DNA of 64,000 nucleotides from an uncultured Lachnospiraceae bacterium (GCA_947305245.1 CAMZDG010000017.1:1-64000); one strand, 5' to 3'. Positions 16,459 through 25,560 are shown, counted from the first letter of the stretch. The notes: generated by a model not told the origin, from the letters alone. Numbers and translations: made by a program.

Positions 16459-17199
16459 TTAGCACCTCGTTCCTTCCTCTTGCTGATAATACTTGCAGCC
16501 TGTCGTGCCGCCAAGAAGCTCGGGCAGGATGTCCTCCCGCGCGCCCTGTGCCTTCACGGCGCCGTCAGCAAGCACGACGATCTCGTCAGCAATGCTCAGG
16601 ATCCTCTCCTGATGCGAGATAATGATCAGGGAGTTCTCACGCTTTTCATGCATGGCCTCAAAAACCTTGATCAGATTGGAAAAGCTCCAAAGGTCGATCC
16701 CGGCCTCCGGCTCGTCGAAGACGGAGAGAGGGGTGTTGCGCGCGATGATGGTCGCGATCTCGATACGCTTTAACTCACCGCCGGAAAGGCTTCCGTCCAC
16801 GTCGCGATTGATATAATCACGCGCACAAAGGCCAACCTTGGAAAGATATTCGCAGGCACTCGCCGTGCTGAGCTTTTCGCCTGCCGCCAGGGTGATCAGA
16901 TCCTTGACCTTGATGCCCTTAAAACGAACGGGCTGCTGAAAGGCAAAGCTGATGCCAAGCTTTGCGCGCTCCGTGACGTCAAGGTCCGTGATGTCCTGAC
17001 CATTCCATATGATCTGGCCGCCCGTGGGCTTTTCCATTCCCATGATCAGCTTGGCAAGCGTGGATTTTCCGCCGCCGTTGGGCCCGGTGATGGCCGTAAA
17101 GGTGTGATCCTTTAGCTGAAGATTGACACTCTTTATGATCTCTTTCTTTGCGTTGCTCTGCTCGGGCACCTGAAAAGAAAGGTTGATTAATTCTAACAT
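16459..17199 (-). CDS. sufC: SufC Fe-S assembly ABC ATPase
   Basis: 246 residues, a soluble ABC ATPase. Walker A GPNGGGKST is near residue 40, the signature LSGGELKR near 135 and Walker B SVFDEPEAGIDL near 158 (the DEPxxGID form typical of SufC). The start follows AAGGAGTC. It partners with the SufB-like scaffold encoded directly downstream. The pair is transcribed toward cheY and ends at the shared terminator. Confidence 0.95.
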   Translation of the reverse strand: MLELINLSFQVPEQSNAKKEIIKSVNLQLKDHTFTAITGPNGGGKSTLAKLIMGMEKPTGGQIIWNGQDITDLDVTERAKLGISFAFQQPVRFKGIKVKDLITLAAGEKLSTASACEYLSKVGLCARDYINRDVDGSLSGGELKRIEIATIIARNTPLSVFDEPEAGIDLWSFSNLIKVFEAMHEKRENSLIIISHQERILSIADEIVVLADGAVKAQGAREDILPELLGGTTGCKYYQQEEGTRC

Positions 17200-17343
17200 G
17201 TCTTTTGACTCCTTATCTTAATGATCGATATGAAACTATTCTATATCATAAAAAGAAATTTTTCCATACCATTTTTTGTCGCTACGTGATATAATAATTC
17301 AAGTAGCCCATTTTACGAGACAGGCATTGGCCGGAGGCACAAA

Positions 17344-18858
17344 ATGGCAAGATATCGAAAGAGACGAAAGAGGTTAAGACAAAGAGGCGCTCTCAATGAG
17401 ATGGCGTACATCAATCGGCAGGCATGGCTGGGTCACCTGATCATGAACGTCGCAATTCTGATCGCGTATTTCCTGGAGTTCTTAAAGGGGACGAGAGATT
17501 GGGATTACATACTCCTGATCGCACTGCTCACGGTGGGACCCATCGTGGGAGAGCGTGCGCTTTGCCGCAGAAAGCCGGACAGCAGCAAGATGAAGCTTTT
17601 GATGACTGCGTGCTTTTGCGTGCTCTATGTATTTGTCCTCTTTACGACGCAGAGCATTCTTCCCTTTGCCTATGCGATCCCGATGTTTTTCCTGGTGACG
17701 TTGTATTCCGACCTTAGATTTTGCGTGATCATCGGCCTGATCGCAAACCTGCTGAACATTATGAGTGCCATCATAAACATCTCTCTGCACGGCATCACCG
17801 AGGCGCAGATCCCGGACATGGAGATCCGCATTATCTTGTTCCTCGTGCTGACGGTATATCTTAGCATCAACACGATCACGATCCGCCGGGTAAATGAGGC
17901 GAAGATCGCGAACATCCGGGCTCAGAAGGATGATTCGAACAAGCTCCTTCAGGTGGTGCTCCGCATCGCCGGCGACATGATCTCGAACGTGGATGACGTG
18001 GCAAAGAAGATGAACGCCCTGCGAGAATCCGTGATGCAGATCCGAGATGCCATGGGCGAGGTGAACACGGGCAGTACGGAGACCGCGGAGTCCATTCAGG
18101 ACCAGATGCGGCAGACCGAAAATATACAGACCTACATCGAAAAGGTAAAGGATACCGCGGACTTTATCGAAGAGAACATGAGCCACACGGAGCAGCTCGT
18201 GGATGACGGCCGAAAGAAGATGACGGCGCTTGCGGATCAGATGGAGCATTCCATTCGCACGAATGAGGCAGTTCTTCGTCAGATGGACGAGCTGAACGCT
18301 TATACGATGAAGATGAACAGCATCATCGAGACGATCACGAGCATTGCAAACAATACCGGCATGCTCGCGCTGAATGCAGGAATTGAGGCGGCGCGCGCCG
18401 GAGAGTCCGGCAAGGGCTTTGCGGTTGTGGCGGACGAGATCTCGAGGCTGGCGAATCAGACGAAGTCTGCGACGATCAACATCACGCAGCTGATCAATAA
18501 CATCAACAAAGAGCTCAAGGACGTTTCCAAGGCGATGGCGGCGGCCACCAAGAGTAATGCGGAGAACGTCGGAAGCACGCTGGCAGCGCAGGAGAGCTTT
18601 AACGGCATCGCAGATGAGACCATCAGCATCAACGAGCAGGTGCGTGAGCTGGTAGTGGCAGTGGAAGCACTTGGGATCGCGAACGCTGAGATCGTGGAAA
18701 AGATCCAGACCATTTCCGCCATTACGGAGGAGGTTTCCGCGCATGCGAGCGAGACCTTTGACGCCTGCGAGGAGAATGAAAAGATGGTGGGTCAGGTGGA
18801 GAACCTGATGCGGAAACTGAGCGACAATGCGGAGCGGTTGAAGGCGCAGGAAAAGTAG
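17344..18858 (+). CDS. Methyl-accepting chemotaxis protein with polytopic membrane sensor
   Basis: 504 residues. The N-terminal basic stretch is followed by about six hydrophobic helices (residues 28-185) in place of a periplasmic ligand domain, so the sensor is membrane embedded. No HAMP domain is obvious. The cytoplasmic coiled coil ends in the conserved hairpin tip around [20 protein letters not shown] (about 336-355) that binds CheA/CheW. The start follows CCGGAGGC. It likely signals to CheY-type regulators such as the one encoded 2 kb upstream. The long minus-strand open frame across it is a shadow. Confidence 0.95.
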   Translation: MARYRKRRKRLRQRGALNEMAYINRQAWLGHLIMNVAILIAYFLEFLKGTRDWDYILLIALLTVGPIVGERALCRRKPDSSKMKLLMTACFCVLYVFVLFTTQSILPFAYAIPMFFLVTLYSDLRFCVIIGLIANLLNIMSAIINISLHGITEAQIPDMEIRIILFLVLTVYLSINTITIRRVNEAKIANIRAQKDDSNKLLQVVLRIAGDMISNVDDVAKKMNALRESVMQIRDAMGEVNTGSTETAESIQDQMRQTENIQTYIEKVKDTADFIEENMSHTEQLVDDGRKKMTALADQMEHSIRTNEAVLRQMDELNAYTMKMNSIIETITSIANNTGMLALNAGIEAARAGESGKGFAVVADEISRLANQTKSATINITQLINNINKELKDVSKAMAAATKSNAENVGSTLAAQESFNGIADETISINEQVRELVVAVEALGIANAEIVEKIQTISAITEEVSAHASETFDACEENEKMVGQVENLMRKLSDNAERLKAQEK

Positions 18859-18892
18859 CGGCTGGAAACTTCCGGAAAAAATAAAATTGGGC

Positions 18893-18921
18893 TTGACTTT
18901 TCGAAACAAAGAAGTTAAAAT
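18893..18921 (+). promoter_or_regulatory. Promoter of tRNA-Arg
   Basis: TTGACT (18893-18898), 17 bp, TAAAAT (18916-18921), about 30 bp before the mature tRNA. Confidence 0.8.
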
Positions 18922-18950
18922 ACATACTGTTGCAGGAATGCGACAGGTTT

Positions 18951-19024
18951 GTGCGTTTAGCTCAGCTGGATAGAGCGTTTGGCTACGGACCAAAAGGTCG
19001 GGGGTTCGAATCCTCTAACGCACG
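18951..19024 (+). tRNA. tRNA-Arg (ACG)
   Basis: Complete 74-nt cloverleaf: acceptor GTGCGTT/AACGCAC, D arm GCTC/GAGC, anticodon stem TTTGG/CCAAA with loop CTACGGA (anticodon ACG, expected to be edited to ICG), and a T arm with TTCGAAT. Discriminator G at 19024; CCA not encoded. The last 13 bases recur at 19201-19213. Confidence 0.96.
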
Positions 19025-19026
19025 TG

Positions 19027-19066
19027 GAAAAATAAGGAGATATGCGAAGGCATATCTCCTTATTTT
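19027..19066 (+). terminator. Terminator of tRNA-Arg
   Basis: AATAAGGAGATATGC and GCATATCTCCTTATT around a GAAG loop form a near-perfect long stem ending in TTTTTT. Confidence 0.92.
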
Positions 19067-19213
19067 TTCGCGGGCGTATCGCCCGCGAACCGGGGTTCGG
19101 ATCTCGCCTTCGCCCCCCACAAGGAATCCTCCCATGCTTCGCATGGGCCCCTCCTTCGTTCAACGGTCGGCGCTGGACAGGCTCCACCGGAGCCTAGCGC
19201 CCTCTAACGCACG
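19067..19213. repeat. GC-rich hairpin cassette ending in a copy of the tRNA-Arg 3' end
   Basis: The segment contains CGCGGGCG/CGCCCGCG (19068-19087), CCCATGC/GCATGGG (near 19133-19149) and a GGCGCT...AGCGCC stem with inner GGCTCC/GGAGCC (near 19168-19200). It ends with CCTCTAACGCACG (19201-19213), an exact 13-bp copy of 19012-19024 in the tRNA. It resembles an attachment-site-like duplication or a tRNA-linked repeat cassette, comparable in style to the one beside tRNA-Asp. No integrase is present. 19214-19370 shows only a small GCCAC/GTGGC hairpin. Confidence 0.7.
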
Positions 19214-19370
19214 ATAGTTTGTTTTATAGTGCGGTAGTTAGGACTATATTTAACAGGGTGGGGGAGGTATGATGGGGTTGTAATAAATGAGGAGCCGGGG
19301 AGCGGTGAATCGTTAAAGAATCATCAAGAGAAGCCACGAGGTGGCGAGTGTAAGAAGGAGGAGTTGGTTT

Positions 19371-19571
19371 ATGTATATTTATAAGTCGGAGATTTTGCCG
19401 GTGAGTATGAAGCTTTTTTCTGATAAGGCGAATGAAAAGGACATTATGGAACTCGACGAGGTTTTGAATCAGAGGGCTGCAGAGGGGTGGGAACTTGTGA
19501 ATTATGATTATATGGCAACTTCCACGCAGATCAAGGGAGCATTTCTGATCACTTATCGCAAGGAAGTATAG
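19371..19571 (+). CDS. DUF4177-like small protein
   Basis: 66 residues. ATG 19371 follows AAGGAGGAG. The pattern of an N-terminal strand (YIYKSEIL), a helix ending LDEVLNQRAAEGWELVNYDY and a final strand (GAFLITYRKE) matches the DUF4177 fold, a small domain of unknown function whose hallmark is the L-N-x(3)-x-GWELV segment. It is monocistronic: a hairpin terminator follows at 19598. Confidence 0.85.
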   Translation: MYIYKSEILPVSMKLFSDKANEKDIMELDEVLNQRAAEGWELVNYDYMATSTQIKGAFLITYRKEV

Positions 19572-19597
19572 AATGACCATGGCATAGATCAGTTGGC

Positions 19598-19646
19598 AAA
19601 GAGCGCGAGTTTCGGAGTGGATAGATCCGGGGCTTGCGCTTTTTCT
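19598..19646 (+). terminator. Probable terminator of the DUF4177 gene
   Basis: AGCGCGAG pairs with CTTGCGCT (one wobble) across a 24-nt loop and ends in TTTTT. Confidence 0.65.
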
Positions 19647-19695
19647 ATGGCGGGACAAGGTGTTTGGGACAGGCTCTAAAAGGTCGGCTGATAAA

Positions 19696-19792
19696 TTGAC
19701 GCAGGGGTTTCTTTTTGTTATAATATAAAATGGTGTAAAGTTGAGATTTTCGGACAAACTTAGGTCTGGCCGGAAAGATGACATTGTCCGAA
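19696..19792 (+). promoter_or_regulatory. Promoter and structured leader of the ATPase operon
   Basis: TTGACG (19696-19701), 17 bp, TATAAT (19719-19724). The roughly 110-nt leader contains a perfect 9-bp inverted repeat, TTCGGACAA (19749-19757) and TTGTCCGAA (19784-19792), with GGTCTGGCC inside the loop. The hairpin precedes the first gene by 50 bp and could be an operator or RNA control element. No U tract follows it, so it is not a simple terminator. Confidence 0.75.
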
Positions 19793-19842
19793 CATGGCTT
19801 TGCGGGAAATGGTTTTTGAATTGATTTGGCGGGGATGAGGAT

Positions 19843-20940
19843 ATGTTGTTAACAGGGGAAGATCGTTCGAATCAGATCGCATTCATACAAAACTTAAAGA
19901 TGGTCAATTGTTATCAGATCTTCAGTGAGAATGGCCTGGTGGACGGCATCATGGCTTATTACGGGGATCAGACGATCAATCTGTGTGAACTGGAGGAGGA
20001 TTACGGGGAGCTTTTTGATAAGCTCGTGCAGGTTTATGCGGAGGAATCGGGAAACGCAAGAATTGTCGTTGATGAGAACACGAAGGAGCTTTTGACCAGG
20101 GGGCGGGAGGATTTTTCGGCCGAATTTGCAAAGCGCCTGGAGGGATTTCAGGAGACCAACATGCCGGTCTTCCTGTCGAAGGCGTTTTCGCACTGTTTCG
20201 TGGTGCCCATCGTGGAATTTCTTCTGACAAAGCTGTATGGCGTGCAGAAGGAAGAGATCCAGTTCGACGGATTGAGAAGGAGCTGGTATGGCAAGGGCGT
20301 GATCGGCGCCACGTGTCAAAAGAAATCGCTGCATTTTCCGTATCAGATCCAGTCGAGGGATGACGAACATTATGAGGTGACTGTCAGCAACGTGCTGAGG
20401 ACCGGCGATGACATGAGGGTGCTGATCTCCTACGGCATTAACGGGCTGGTGGTTTCTTTTCGGGTGAAGGCGATCCGTTATCAGGGAAATTTGATCCTGA
20501 GAATGTCGGATCAGAAGGCAGAGCTCTCCTGTTTCATTCAGGAGGGGGAGAAGGCGATCCTTGCGCAGGAAGTGGAGTGCGACGTGGCAGGTGCAGAGCC
20601 GACGGCGCTCACGAGAAGGATTGCCGAGGACGCGGACATGAAGGAGAAGATCCAGTGGAAGGCATACCGGCTCCCGTGGGGGCAGATGATCTATCACGCT
20701 GAAGTGGGAAGGGATGAATATCAGGTTTTCACGGCCGGAGAGGATCTGACGATCAGTCATTGCATCGTTTCTCGGAATCTGACAGAGGTAGGAGAGGAGC
20801 CGATCCGCTTTGGAAAGCTGGCGTTTCGGCTGTATGAGAGGGACACTCTGGCGGAGCTTCACCTTTTGGAGATGGCGTGCCCCAGATTTGCAAGCTTTTT
20901 TGAGAAGTACGCAGGAACTTTTTATGAGATAAAAAAATAA
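19843..20940 (+). CDS. Unknown protein, first gene of the AAA+ ATPase operon
   Basis: 365-residue soluble protein with no signal peptide or membrane helix. The N-terminal half is mixed alpha/beta with an acidic helix-rich part (about 45-125). The C-terminal half is dominated by strands (for example VTVSNVLRTGDDMRVLISYG and KLAFRLYERDTLAELHLLEM). No catalytic motif or known family is recognised. ATG 19843 lies 2 nt after an AGG within GGGGATGAGGAT. It sits 18 bp before the ATPase gene with a dedicated promoter and leader, so it probably works with the ATPase, vWA-like and TelA-like proteins that follow. It may be a substrate-recognition or effector subunit (inference). Confidence 0.85.
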   Translation: MLLTGEDRSNQIAFIQNLKMVNCYQIFSENGLVDGIMAYYGDQTINLCELEEDYGELFDKLVQVYAEESGNARIVVDENTKELLTRGREDFSAEFAKRLEGFQETNMPVFLSKAFSHCFVVPIVEFLLTKLYGVQKEEIQFDGLRRSWYGKGVIGATCQKKSLHFPYQIQSRDDEHYEVTVSNVLRTGDDMRVLISYGINGLVVSFRVKAIRYQGNLILRMSDQKAELSCFIQEGEKAILAQEVECDVAGAEPTALTRRIAEDADMKEKIQWKAYRLPWGQMIYHAEVGRDEYQVFTAGEDLTISHCIVSRNLTEVGEEPIRFGKLAFRLYERDTLAELHLLEMACPRFASFFEKYAGTFYEIKK

Positions 20941-20958
20941 AGGCATAGGGGAAAAATC

Positions 20959-23187
20959 ATGGCGACGAGGAACACAGAGATTCGAAAAGAAGAAACTGCT
21001 AAGAGATTGGATCGGCTGATCTCGCAATTTAAGGTAAAGTGGCGCAATGATTCGCTGGATGCCCTGATCCAAAAGATGGAGCAGATCAGGCAAGGGCAGG
21101 AGGAGCCAGTGATCCGTCCGTTTACGCTGTATCTGGAGGTTTTGGAATCCATCCAGAGAAGCAACGAAGATCCAAAGTCTTATGCATCGCTTGTCAAATT
21201 CGCGGAGGAATTTTATCAGGAGCTGTTTTTCCTGGGAGAGGACACGCCGGACTATGAAGATACGGTTGCCATTTTCAGGACGATGACCTCCGCCGAGGGC
21301 CTGGCTTCCAAGGGGCTATATGACCGCGCCCTGTTTGCGTCCTTTAGTGATAAAAAGAATTACGTGACGCTGGTGAAAACGATCGCCGCTTCCACGAATG
21401 CTTATAGTGCGGTCTTTACCCATATCAAGAAATATGGGCTTGAGGTGCGGGAATATCTGATCGACGACATGGCGTATCTTGCGCATCTTCTCAGGGTTTC
21501 CAAGCGGCTTGCGCTTACGAAGTCGACGGGGATGGAAGCCGTCATTGAGGAAGAGCTCCTCAAGGTAAGGCGCAGTAACGGGCTTTATGACGTGGATCCC
21601 GTGAGACTGGCGCAGGTGGAGAAGAACGTGAATGAAGCTGCTGCGACGATCGAGTGCGGCAAGGACGTGCTGCAGATGATGGAGCGCAAGTCGAAGACGA
21701 TGGAGCGTCTGACGGACGAACTCGCGGAGAAGGCCGAGGTCTTTATGCAGGTGACGGAGGAGTTCATCAACACAAAGACGGAGAATGCGAAGAGTGAGCT
21801 GGAGGCCGCCGCCAATGAATATAAAGAGGCGCAGAAGAAGGCCGTCTTTATGGAAAAGGATCTTTTCCTGAAGCAGGTCTTTTCGGAAGCGGAGATGGAG
21901 CTGAACCGTTATAAGACGCAGGCGGATACGATCGCCGCGAAGGCCGCCGCGGACATGGACGGCCTGAGCAGGGAAGCGGACCGCGTGGTACAGCGGATGG
22001 AGCGCATTGCGAAGGATGACGCGACGATCAAGAAGGTTCTGGAAAAGGCGCGCAAGGACGATGAACTCATGGCTCTCGTGGAGAGGCTAAACGCCATGAA
22101 GGGCGCTGACGTGGAAGCATTTTTGACTGGCAGAAGGGAGCCCTTCCCGGTCGCTCCCATGGAGATGCCCACGCAGGACAGACCTGCGCCTGAAATGTCG
22201 GGGCAGATGCCATTCCCCGGACCGCGTCCGGGTCACAGGGAGCAAAGGCCCATTCCGGCGGAGAATCCCCTGCTTTCAAGGAATGTTCCGTTTGCAGAGC
22301 GGTTTGCGCTTGTCATGAAGGAAAAGAAGAGACGCATGGCTAAGGGCGAACTGTTCCATGAGATGTTTGACGACGTGATCACGGCCGTGATGGAGAACGT
22401 CAACCCTTATCTGATCGGGCCTTCCGGCTGCGGAAAGACCTATATGGTGAAGCAGATCGGAGAGATCCTCAACGTAGAGTGTACGGACATTGGGTACATC
22501 AACGAGGAGTATGATATTCTCGGCTACGTGACTGCCATGGGAGAATATAACGAGTCCAATTTCTATCGCCTTTATAAATATGGCGGCATTGCGTTCTGTG
22601 ATGAGCTGGACAACGGCAATAGTAAGGCGACGGTCAAGCTGAATTCCTTCCTGACAAATCTGGAGGATGCGTATTATTTCTTCCCGGGCGGAGAGCGCGT
22701 GGACCGTCATGCGAACTTCCGCGTGATCGCTGCGGGCAATACGGACGGAAGCGGTGCGGACGTCAATTACAGCACCAGAGAGAAGATCGAGGAATCCGTG
22801 CAGCAGAGAATGATCCCGATCTACGTGGATTATGACAACCGCGTGGAGAAGGAGATCCTGAAAAAGTATCCGGATTGGTTCGCGTTCGCCTGTGCCTTCC
22901 GAAATGCGACGGATCAGTGGGAGGAAGCCTGCGGCATGCCCGCACAGGGAATCTTTACCACGCGTGACGCGTACAGGATCAAACAGTATATGGACAACGG
23001 CAGCTTTACGCCGGAAAAGATCGTGAATTATGAATTCGTGCAGACCAAGGAGCCTGAGTACCTGGGCTTCTTAAAGGAGGCACTCGCAAAGAAGATCAAG
23101 CCGGATTCCAAGGCATATGGTCTTTATCAGATGTTTGTGGAGCAGGTGGATTCCATCCGGAAAAAAGGAAAGAGAACTTCATGTTGA
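20959..23187 (+). CDS. AAA+ ATPase with long coiled-coil N-terminal region (MoxR/dynein-related class)
   Basis: 742 residues. Residues 1-240 are helical, about 240-390 form a charged coiled coil, and 390-440 are a Pro/Met-rich linker. The AAA domain spans about 450-740: Walker A GPSGCGKT (487-494), Walker B GGIAFCDELDNG (542-553), a sensor-1-like AAGNTDGSG near 592 and an arginine-rich VQQRMIPIYVDY segment, the style of AAA_5/MoxR-like ATPases. Such ATPases usually work with a vWA protein to remodel a client. The next gene overlaps by 7 nt and encodes a candidate vWA-like partner. The start follows AGGCATAGGGG. Exact family not assigned. Confidence 0.88.
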   Translation: MATRNTEIRKEETAKRLDRLISQFKVKWRNDSLDALIQKMEQIRQGQEEPVIRPFTLYLEVLESIQRSNEDPKSYASLVKFAEEFYQELFFLGEDTPDYEDTVAIFRTMTSAEGLASKGLYDRALFASFSDKKNYVTLVKTIAASTNAYSAVFTHIKKYGLEVREYLIDDMAYLAHLLRVSKRLALTKSTGMEAVIEEELLKVRRSNGLYDVDPVRLAQVEKNVNEAAATIECGKDVLQMMERKSKTMERLTDELAEKAEVFMQVTEEFINTKTENAKSELEAAANEYKEAQKKAVFMEKDLFLKQVFSEAEMELNRYKTQADTIAAKAAADMDGLSREADRVVQRMERIAKDDATIKKVLEKARKDDELMALVERLNAMKGADVEAFLTGRREPFPVAPMEMPTQDRPAPEMSGQMPFPGPRPGHREQRPIPAENPLLSRNVPFAERFALVMKEKKRRMAKGELFHEMFDDVITAVMENVNPYLIGPSGCGKTYMVKQIGEILNVECTDIGYINEEYDILGYVTAMGEYNESNFYRLYKYGGIAFCDELDNGNSKATVKLNSFLTNLEDAYYFFPGGERVDRHANFRVIAAGNTDGSGADVNYSTREKIEESVQQRMIPIYVDYDNRVEKEILKKYPDWFAFACAFRNATDQWEEACGMPAQGIFTTRDAYRIKQYMDNGSFTPEKIVNYEFVQTKEPEYLGFLKEALAKKIKPDSKAYGLYQMFVEQVDSIRKKGKRTSC

Positions 23188-24089
23188 TTAGACCCGTTTC
23201 GATATTGAGTGCAGACAGAAAATATAAAGTATATCGGATCGATTTTCATTCTCTGACGGAGCTTGAGACATATCTGCTTGGCGACCCGAAGGTCAATGTG
23301 GCCGTGTTTCCCTCGCAAAAGAGCGAGTACATGCCGGAGTCCTTCGCGGGGGCGCCCCTGGCGCAGGCCATTCGCTATTGCCACGGCGGATATGACACTG
23401 GCTTTGATAAGTTCCTGCAGCTGAAAAAGGATCTGGAGCGGGCGAACGTAAAGGCGCAGAATTTTCGGCGCTCCGTGCCCTCCGTCGTGGGCTCAAGGCC
23501 GCACGTGCCCAATTTCCTTGCGGGAACGCCAAAGACGATGTTTCGCCTAGACAGGGCCAAGGAGAAAAAGTTTATTGATCTTTACGTCAACCTTGCCTAC
23601 AGCGGTGAGACAACGGAGGGGCAGATCCTTAGTCGCGGGATCCTCGTTTTGAACATGATCAACCTCTTCGAGCAAAACGGCATCGCGGTCAATCTTGTCG
23701 CCTTTGAGGCGAGTCAGGTGCAGGATGAGATCTTTATCGCGGAGGTGCGCATCAAGAGGCCCGGAGAGTCGCTGAATGCGGGAAAATGTTATTATCCGCT
23801 GTGTGGGAAGGAGTTCATCCGGCGCGTGCTCAGCCGCGTGAAGGAGTCCATGCCCTTCCATCAAAAGTGGGGGCTTGGATATGGCGGCGTACTCTCAGAG
23901 GACCTGGTCAGACGGTGTATGGGCATCACGGAGGACGTACTTCTGGTGCGCTCGCCCATTGAGATCGGACTGAAGGGGAAAAACATTTATGAGGATGCCG
24001 ATCTATTCTTCAATGACTTAAATCTTTCGGATGAGATCAAGGTGCCGAGGTATCTTGACTATATGAGGAAGCAAAATGAAAACGTATGA
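23181..24089 (+). CDS. Candidate degenerate vWA-like partner of the AAA+ ATPase
   Basis: 302 residues, cytoplasmic. Residues about 130-250 show an alternating strand-helix order: FIDLYVNLAYSGETT, then a helix, then VNLVAFEASQ, then DEIFIAEVRIK. This resembles phage and bacterial vWA-like proteins in which the metal-binding DxSxS is lost. Here the equivalent position reads NLAYSGETT (near 137-145), so metal binding is doubtful. The N-terminal part contains a conserved-looking GSRPHVPNFLAGTPKTM segment. The start overlaps the ATPase stop by 7 nt, and the end overlaps the TelA-like start by 14 nt: strong translational coupling. Family assignment is an inference from pattern and context. Confidence 0.7.
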   Translation: MLIRPVSILSADRKYKVYRIDFHSLTELETYLLGDPKVNVAVFPSQKSEYMPESFAGAPLAQAIRYCHGGYDTGFDKFLQLKKDLERANVKAQNFRRSVPSVVGSRPHVPNFLAGTPKTMFRLDRAKEKKFIDLYVNLAYSGETTEGQILSRGILVLNMINLFEQNGIAVNLVAFEASQVQDEIFIAEVRIKRPGESLNAGKCYYPLCGKEFIRRVLSRVKESMPFHQKWGLGYGGVLSEDLVRRCMGITEDVLLVRSPIEIGLKGKNIYEDADLFFNDLNLSDEIKVPRYLDYMRKQNENV

Positions 24090-24708
24090 TTGGAAGAGCG
24101 TTGCGGCGATCGTCAATTATGGGTTGGAGAGCCAGCGCAACATCGCAGATTTGAATAAGGTTTCATCAGAGATCATCCAGCAGAGGAATTATGATGAGGT
24201 TCTGAACTGTTTCCAGCAGCTGCTCGCCGTCTCCGGAGAGCAGTCGGAGGGAGATCTCGTAAAGAAGGAGCGGTATCTGGATGAGCTTCAGGCAGAGCTG
24301 ACGAATCATCGCCTGGAGATCATGAAGGAAGGGATCCTGCTCGAGCAGCTGCGACATACCAATGAGGATTATACGCTGGTTTTGGAGGAAGAGATCAAGG
24401 AAGCGGAAACCTATCTGAAGGTCGGTCTTCCGGCGGAGGGAAGGGTGATCGACGCGGCTTCGCGCAGGGAGGTGCTCCGAAAGAGGATTGGTGAGCTTCG
24501 GACTTCGAAGACCGTGGCGGAAAGCTTTTCCGCGCAGCTTGCGCTTTCGGAGAATAACTGTAAGGCCATGTCGAAGCGTATCTGGAACGTGGTGGTCACG
24601 GTGATCCCGCTGCTTCGGGGCAGGATCACGATGGAGACGAGTCAGACCGTGATCCAACAGGCGCAAAAGATCCTTCGTGAGAGCGTTGAACTGTCGGATA
24701 AGAAGTAG
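24076..24708 (+). CDS. TelA-like coiled-coil protein (short form)
   Basis: 210 residues, almost entirely helical and coiled coil (about 55-150). The C-terminal part, LALSENNCKAMSKRIWNVVVTVIPLLRGRI and the following helix, resembles the C-terminal half of TelA/KlaA 'toxic anion resistance' proteins, where a similar NNxxLxxKIxxxxxxxIPLW pattern occurs. Typical TelA is about 380 residues, so this is a short relative at best. It is the last gene of the four-gene overlapping unit. TelA-like proteins are often found in ATPase/vWA or Ter-type stress operons, which fits the context. A generic coiled-coil protein remains the alternative. Confidence 0.6.
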   Translation: MKTYDWKSVAAIVNYGLESQRNIADLNKVSSEIIQQRNYDEVLNCFQQLLAVSGEQSEGDLVKKERYLDELQAELTNHRLEIMKEGILLEQLRHTNEDYTLVLEEEIKEAETYLKVGLPAEGRVIDAASRREVLRKRIGELRTSKTVAESFSAQLALSENNCKAMSKRIWNVVVTVIPLLRGRITMETSQTVIQQAQKILRESVELSDKK

Positions 24709-24748
24709 GGGAACGGAGTGGCTTAAGCCTAACCGGAAAGAGGAAGCA

Positions 24749-25513
24749 ATGGAAGGAAAACGGGTTCGTCTTTGGGTCGCCTATGACGGGACGAATTATC
24801 ACGGATGGCAGATCCAAAACAATGGCATTACCATAGAAAGTGAACTGAATCGCGCACTGACGGACCTCCTCGGAGAGGAAGTGAAGGTGATCGGCGCAAG
24901 CCGCACCGATTCGGGCGTGCATGCCCTGGGAAACGTGGCGGTCTTTGACACGAAAAGTCCCATCCCTGCGGAGAAGATCTGTTATGCCGTGAATGCCAGG
25001 CTCCCGGAGGACATTCGCGTGACTCGCTCGGAGGAGGTTGCGCCGGACTGGCATCCCAGAAAACGTGAGAGCCGAAAGACTTATGAATACAGGATTTACT
25101 GCGCGGAGATCCTCCAGCCGGTGAAGCGCCTGTATTGTCATCACGTCTATCGGCCGCTAGATCTGGAAGCCATGCGAAGGGCGGCAGGGTACCTTGTCGG
25201 AGAGCATGATTTCAAGAGCTTTTGTCAGGAGAACGCACAGGTGGAGAGCACCGTCCGGACCGTTTATGACATTGCGCTGGAGCAGGAAGAGGACGGTTCG
25301 ATGCTTGTCATCCGCGTGACGGGCGGAGGATTTTTATATAACATGGTTCGGATCATCGCGGGAACCCTTCTTGAGGTTGGGTGCGGGCGGTTTGCGCCGG
25401 AGTACGTCGCAGAGATTTTGGAGAAGAAGGACCGGAGCGCGGCCGGACCCACGGCGCCTGCGAAGGGACTTACGTTGGTTAAGTATGAATTCCCTGGGGA
25501 GGCGGAGCGCTGA
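24749..25513 (+). CDS. truA: tRNA pseudouridine(38-40) synthase TruA
   Basis: 254 residues, normal length. The catalytic aspartate is D54 in GASRTDSGVHALGN. AYDGTNYHGWQ (11-21) and the C-terminal GGGFLYNMVRIIAGTLLEVG are family signatures. ATG 24749 follows AAAGAGGAAG; the frame extends upstream without a better start. It modifies the anticodon arm of many tRNAs. It lies 40 bp after the ATPase operon and may be read from the same promoter, though this housekeeping gene is probably unrelated in function. Confidence 0.96.
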   Translation: MEGKRVRLWVAYDGTNYHGWQIQNNGITIESELNRALTDLLGEEVKVIGASRTDSGVHALGNVAVFDTKSPIPAEKICYAVNARLPEDIRVTRSEEVAPDWHPRKRESRKTYEYRIYCAEILQPVKRLYCHHVYRPLDLEAMRRAAGYLVGEHDFKSFCQENAQVESTVRTVYDIALEQEEDGSMLVIRVTGGGFLYNMVRIIAGTLLEVGCGRFAPEYVAEILEKKDRSAAGPTAPAKGLTLVKYEFPGEAER

Positions 25514-25560
25514 CTTGGCAAGGCATGAGCACGCGGGGAAATGGGCATAGATTTCCATGG

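Noticed and set aside
17482..18993. 503-codon minus-strand frame opposite the chemoreceptor
   Set aside because: It is antisense to a clear chemoreceptor with conserved tip, and has no ribosome site or protein-like features.
18930..19217. 95-codon open frame over tRNA-Arg
   Set aside because: It overlaps the tRNA, its terminator and the hairpin cassette.
19843..24708. Prophage or phage defence island
   Set aside because: No integrase, structural or known defence genes; the unit is flanked by housekeeping truA and a DUF4177 gene, so only an unknown-system label is justified.
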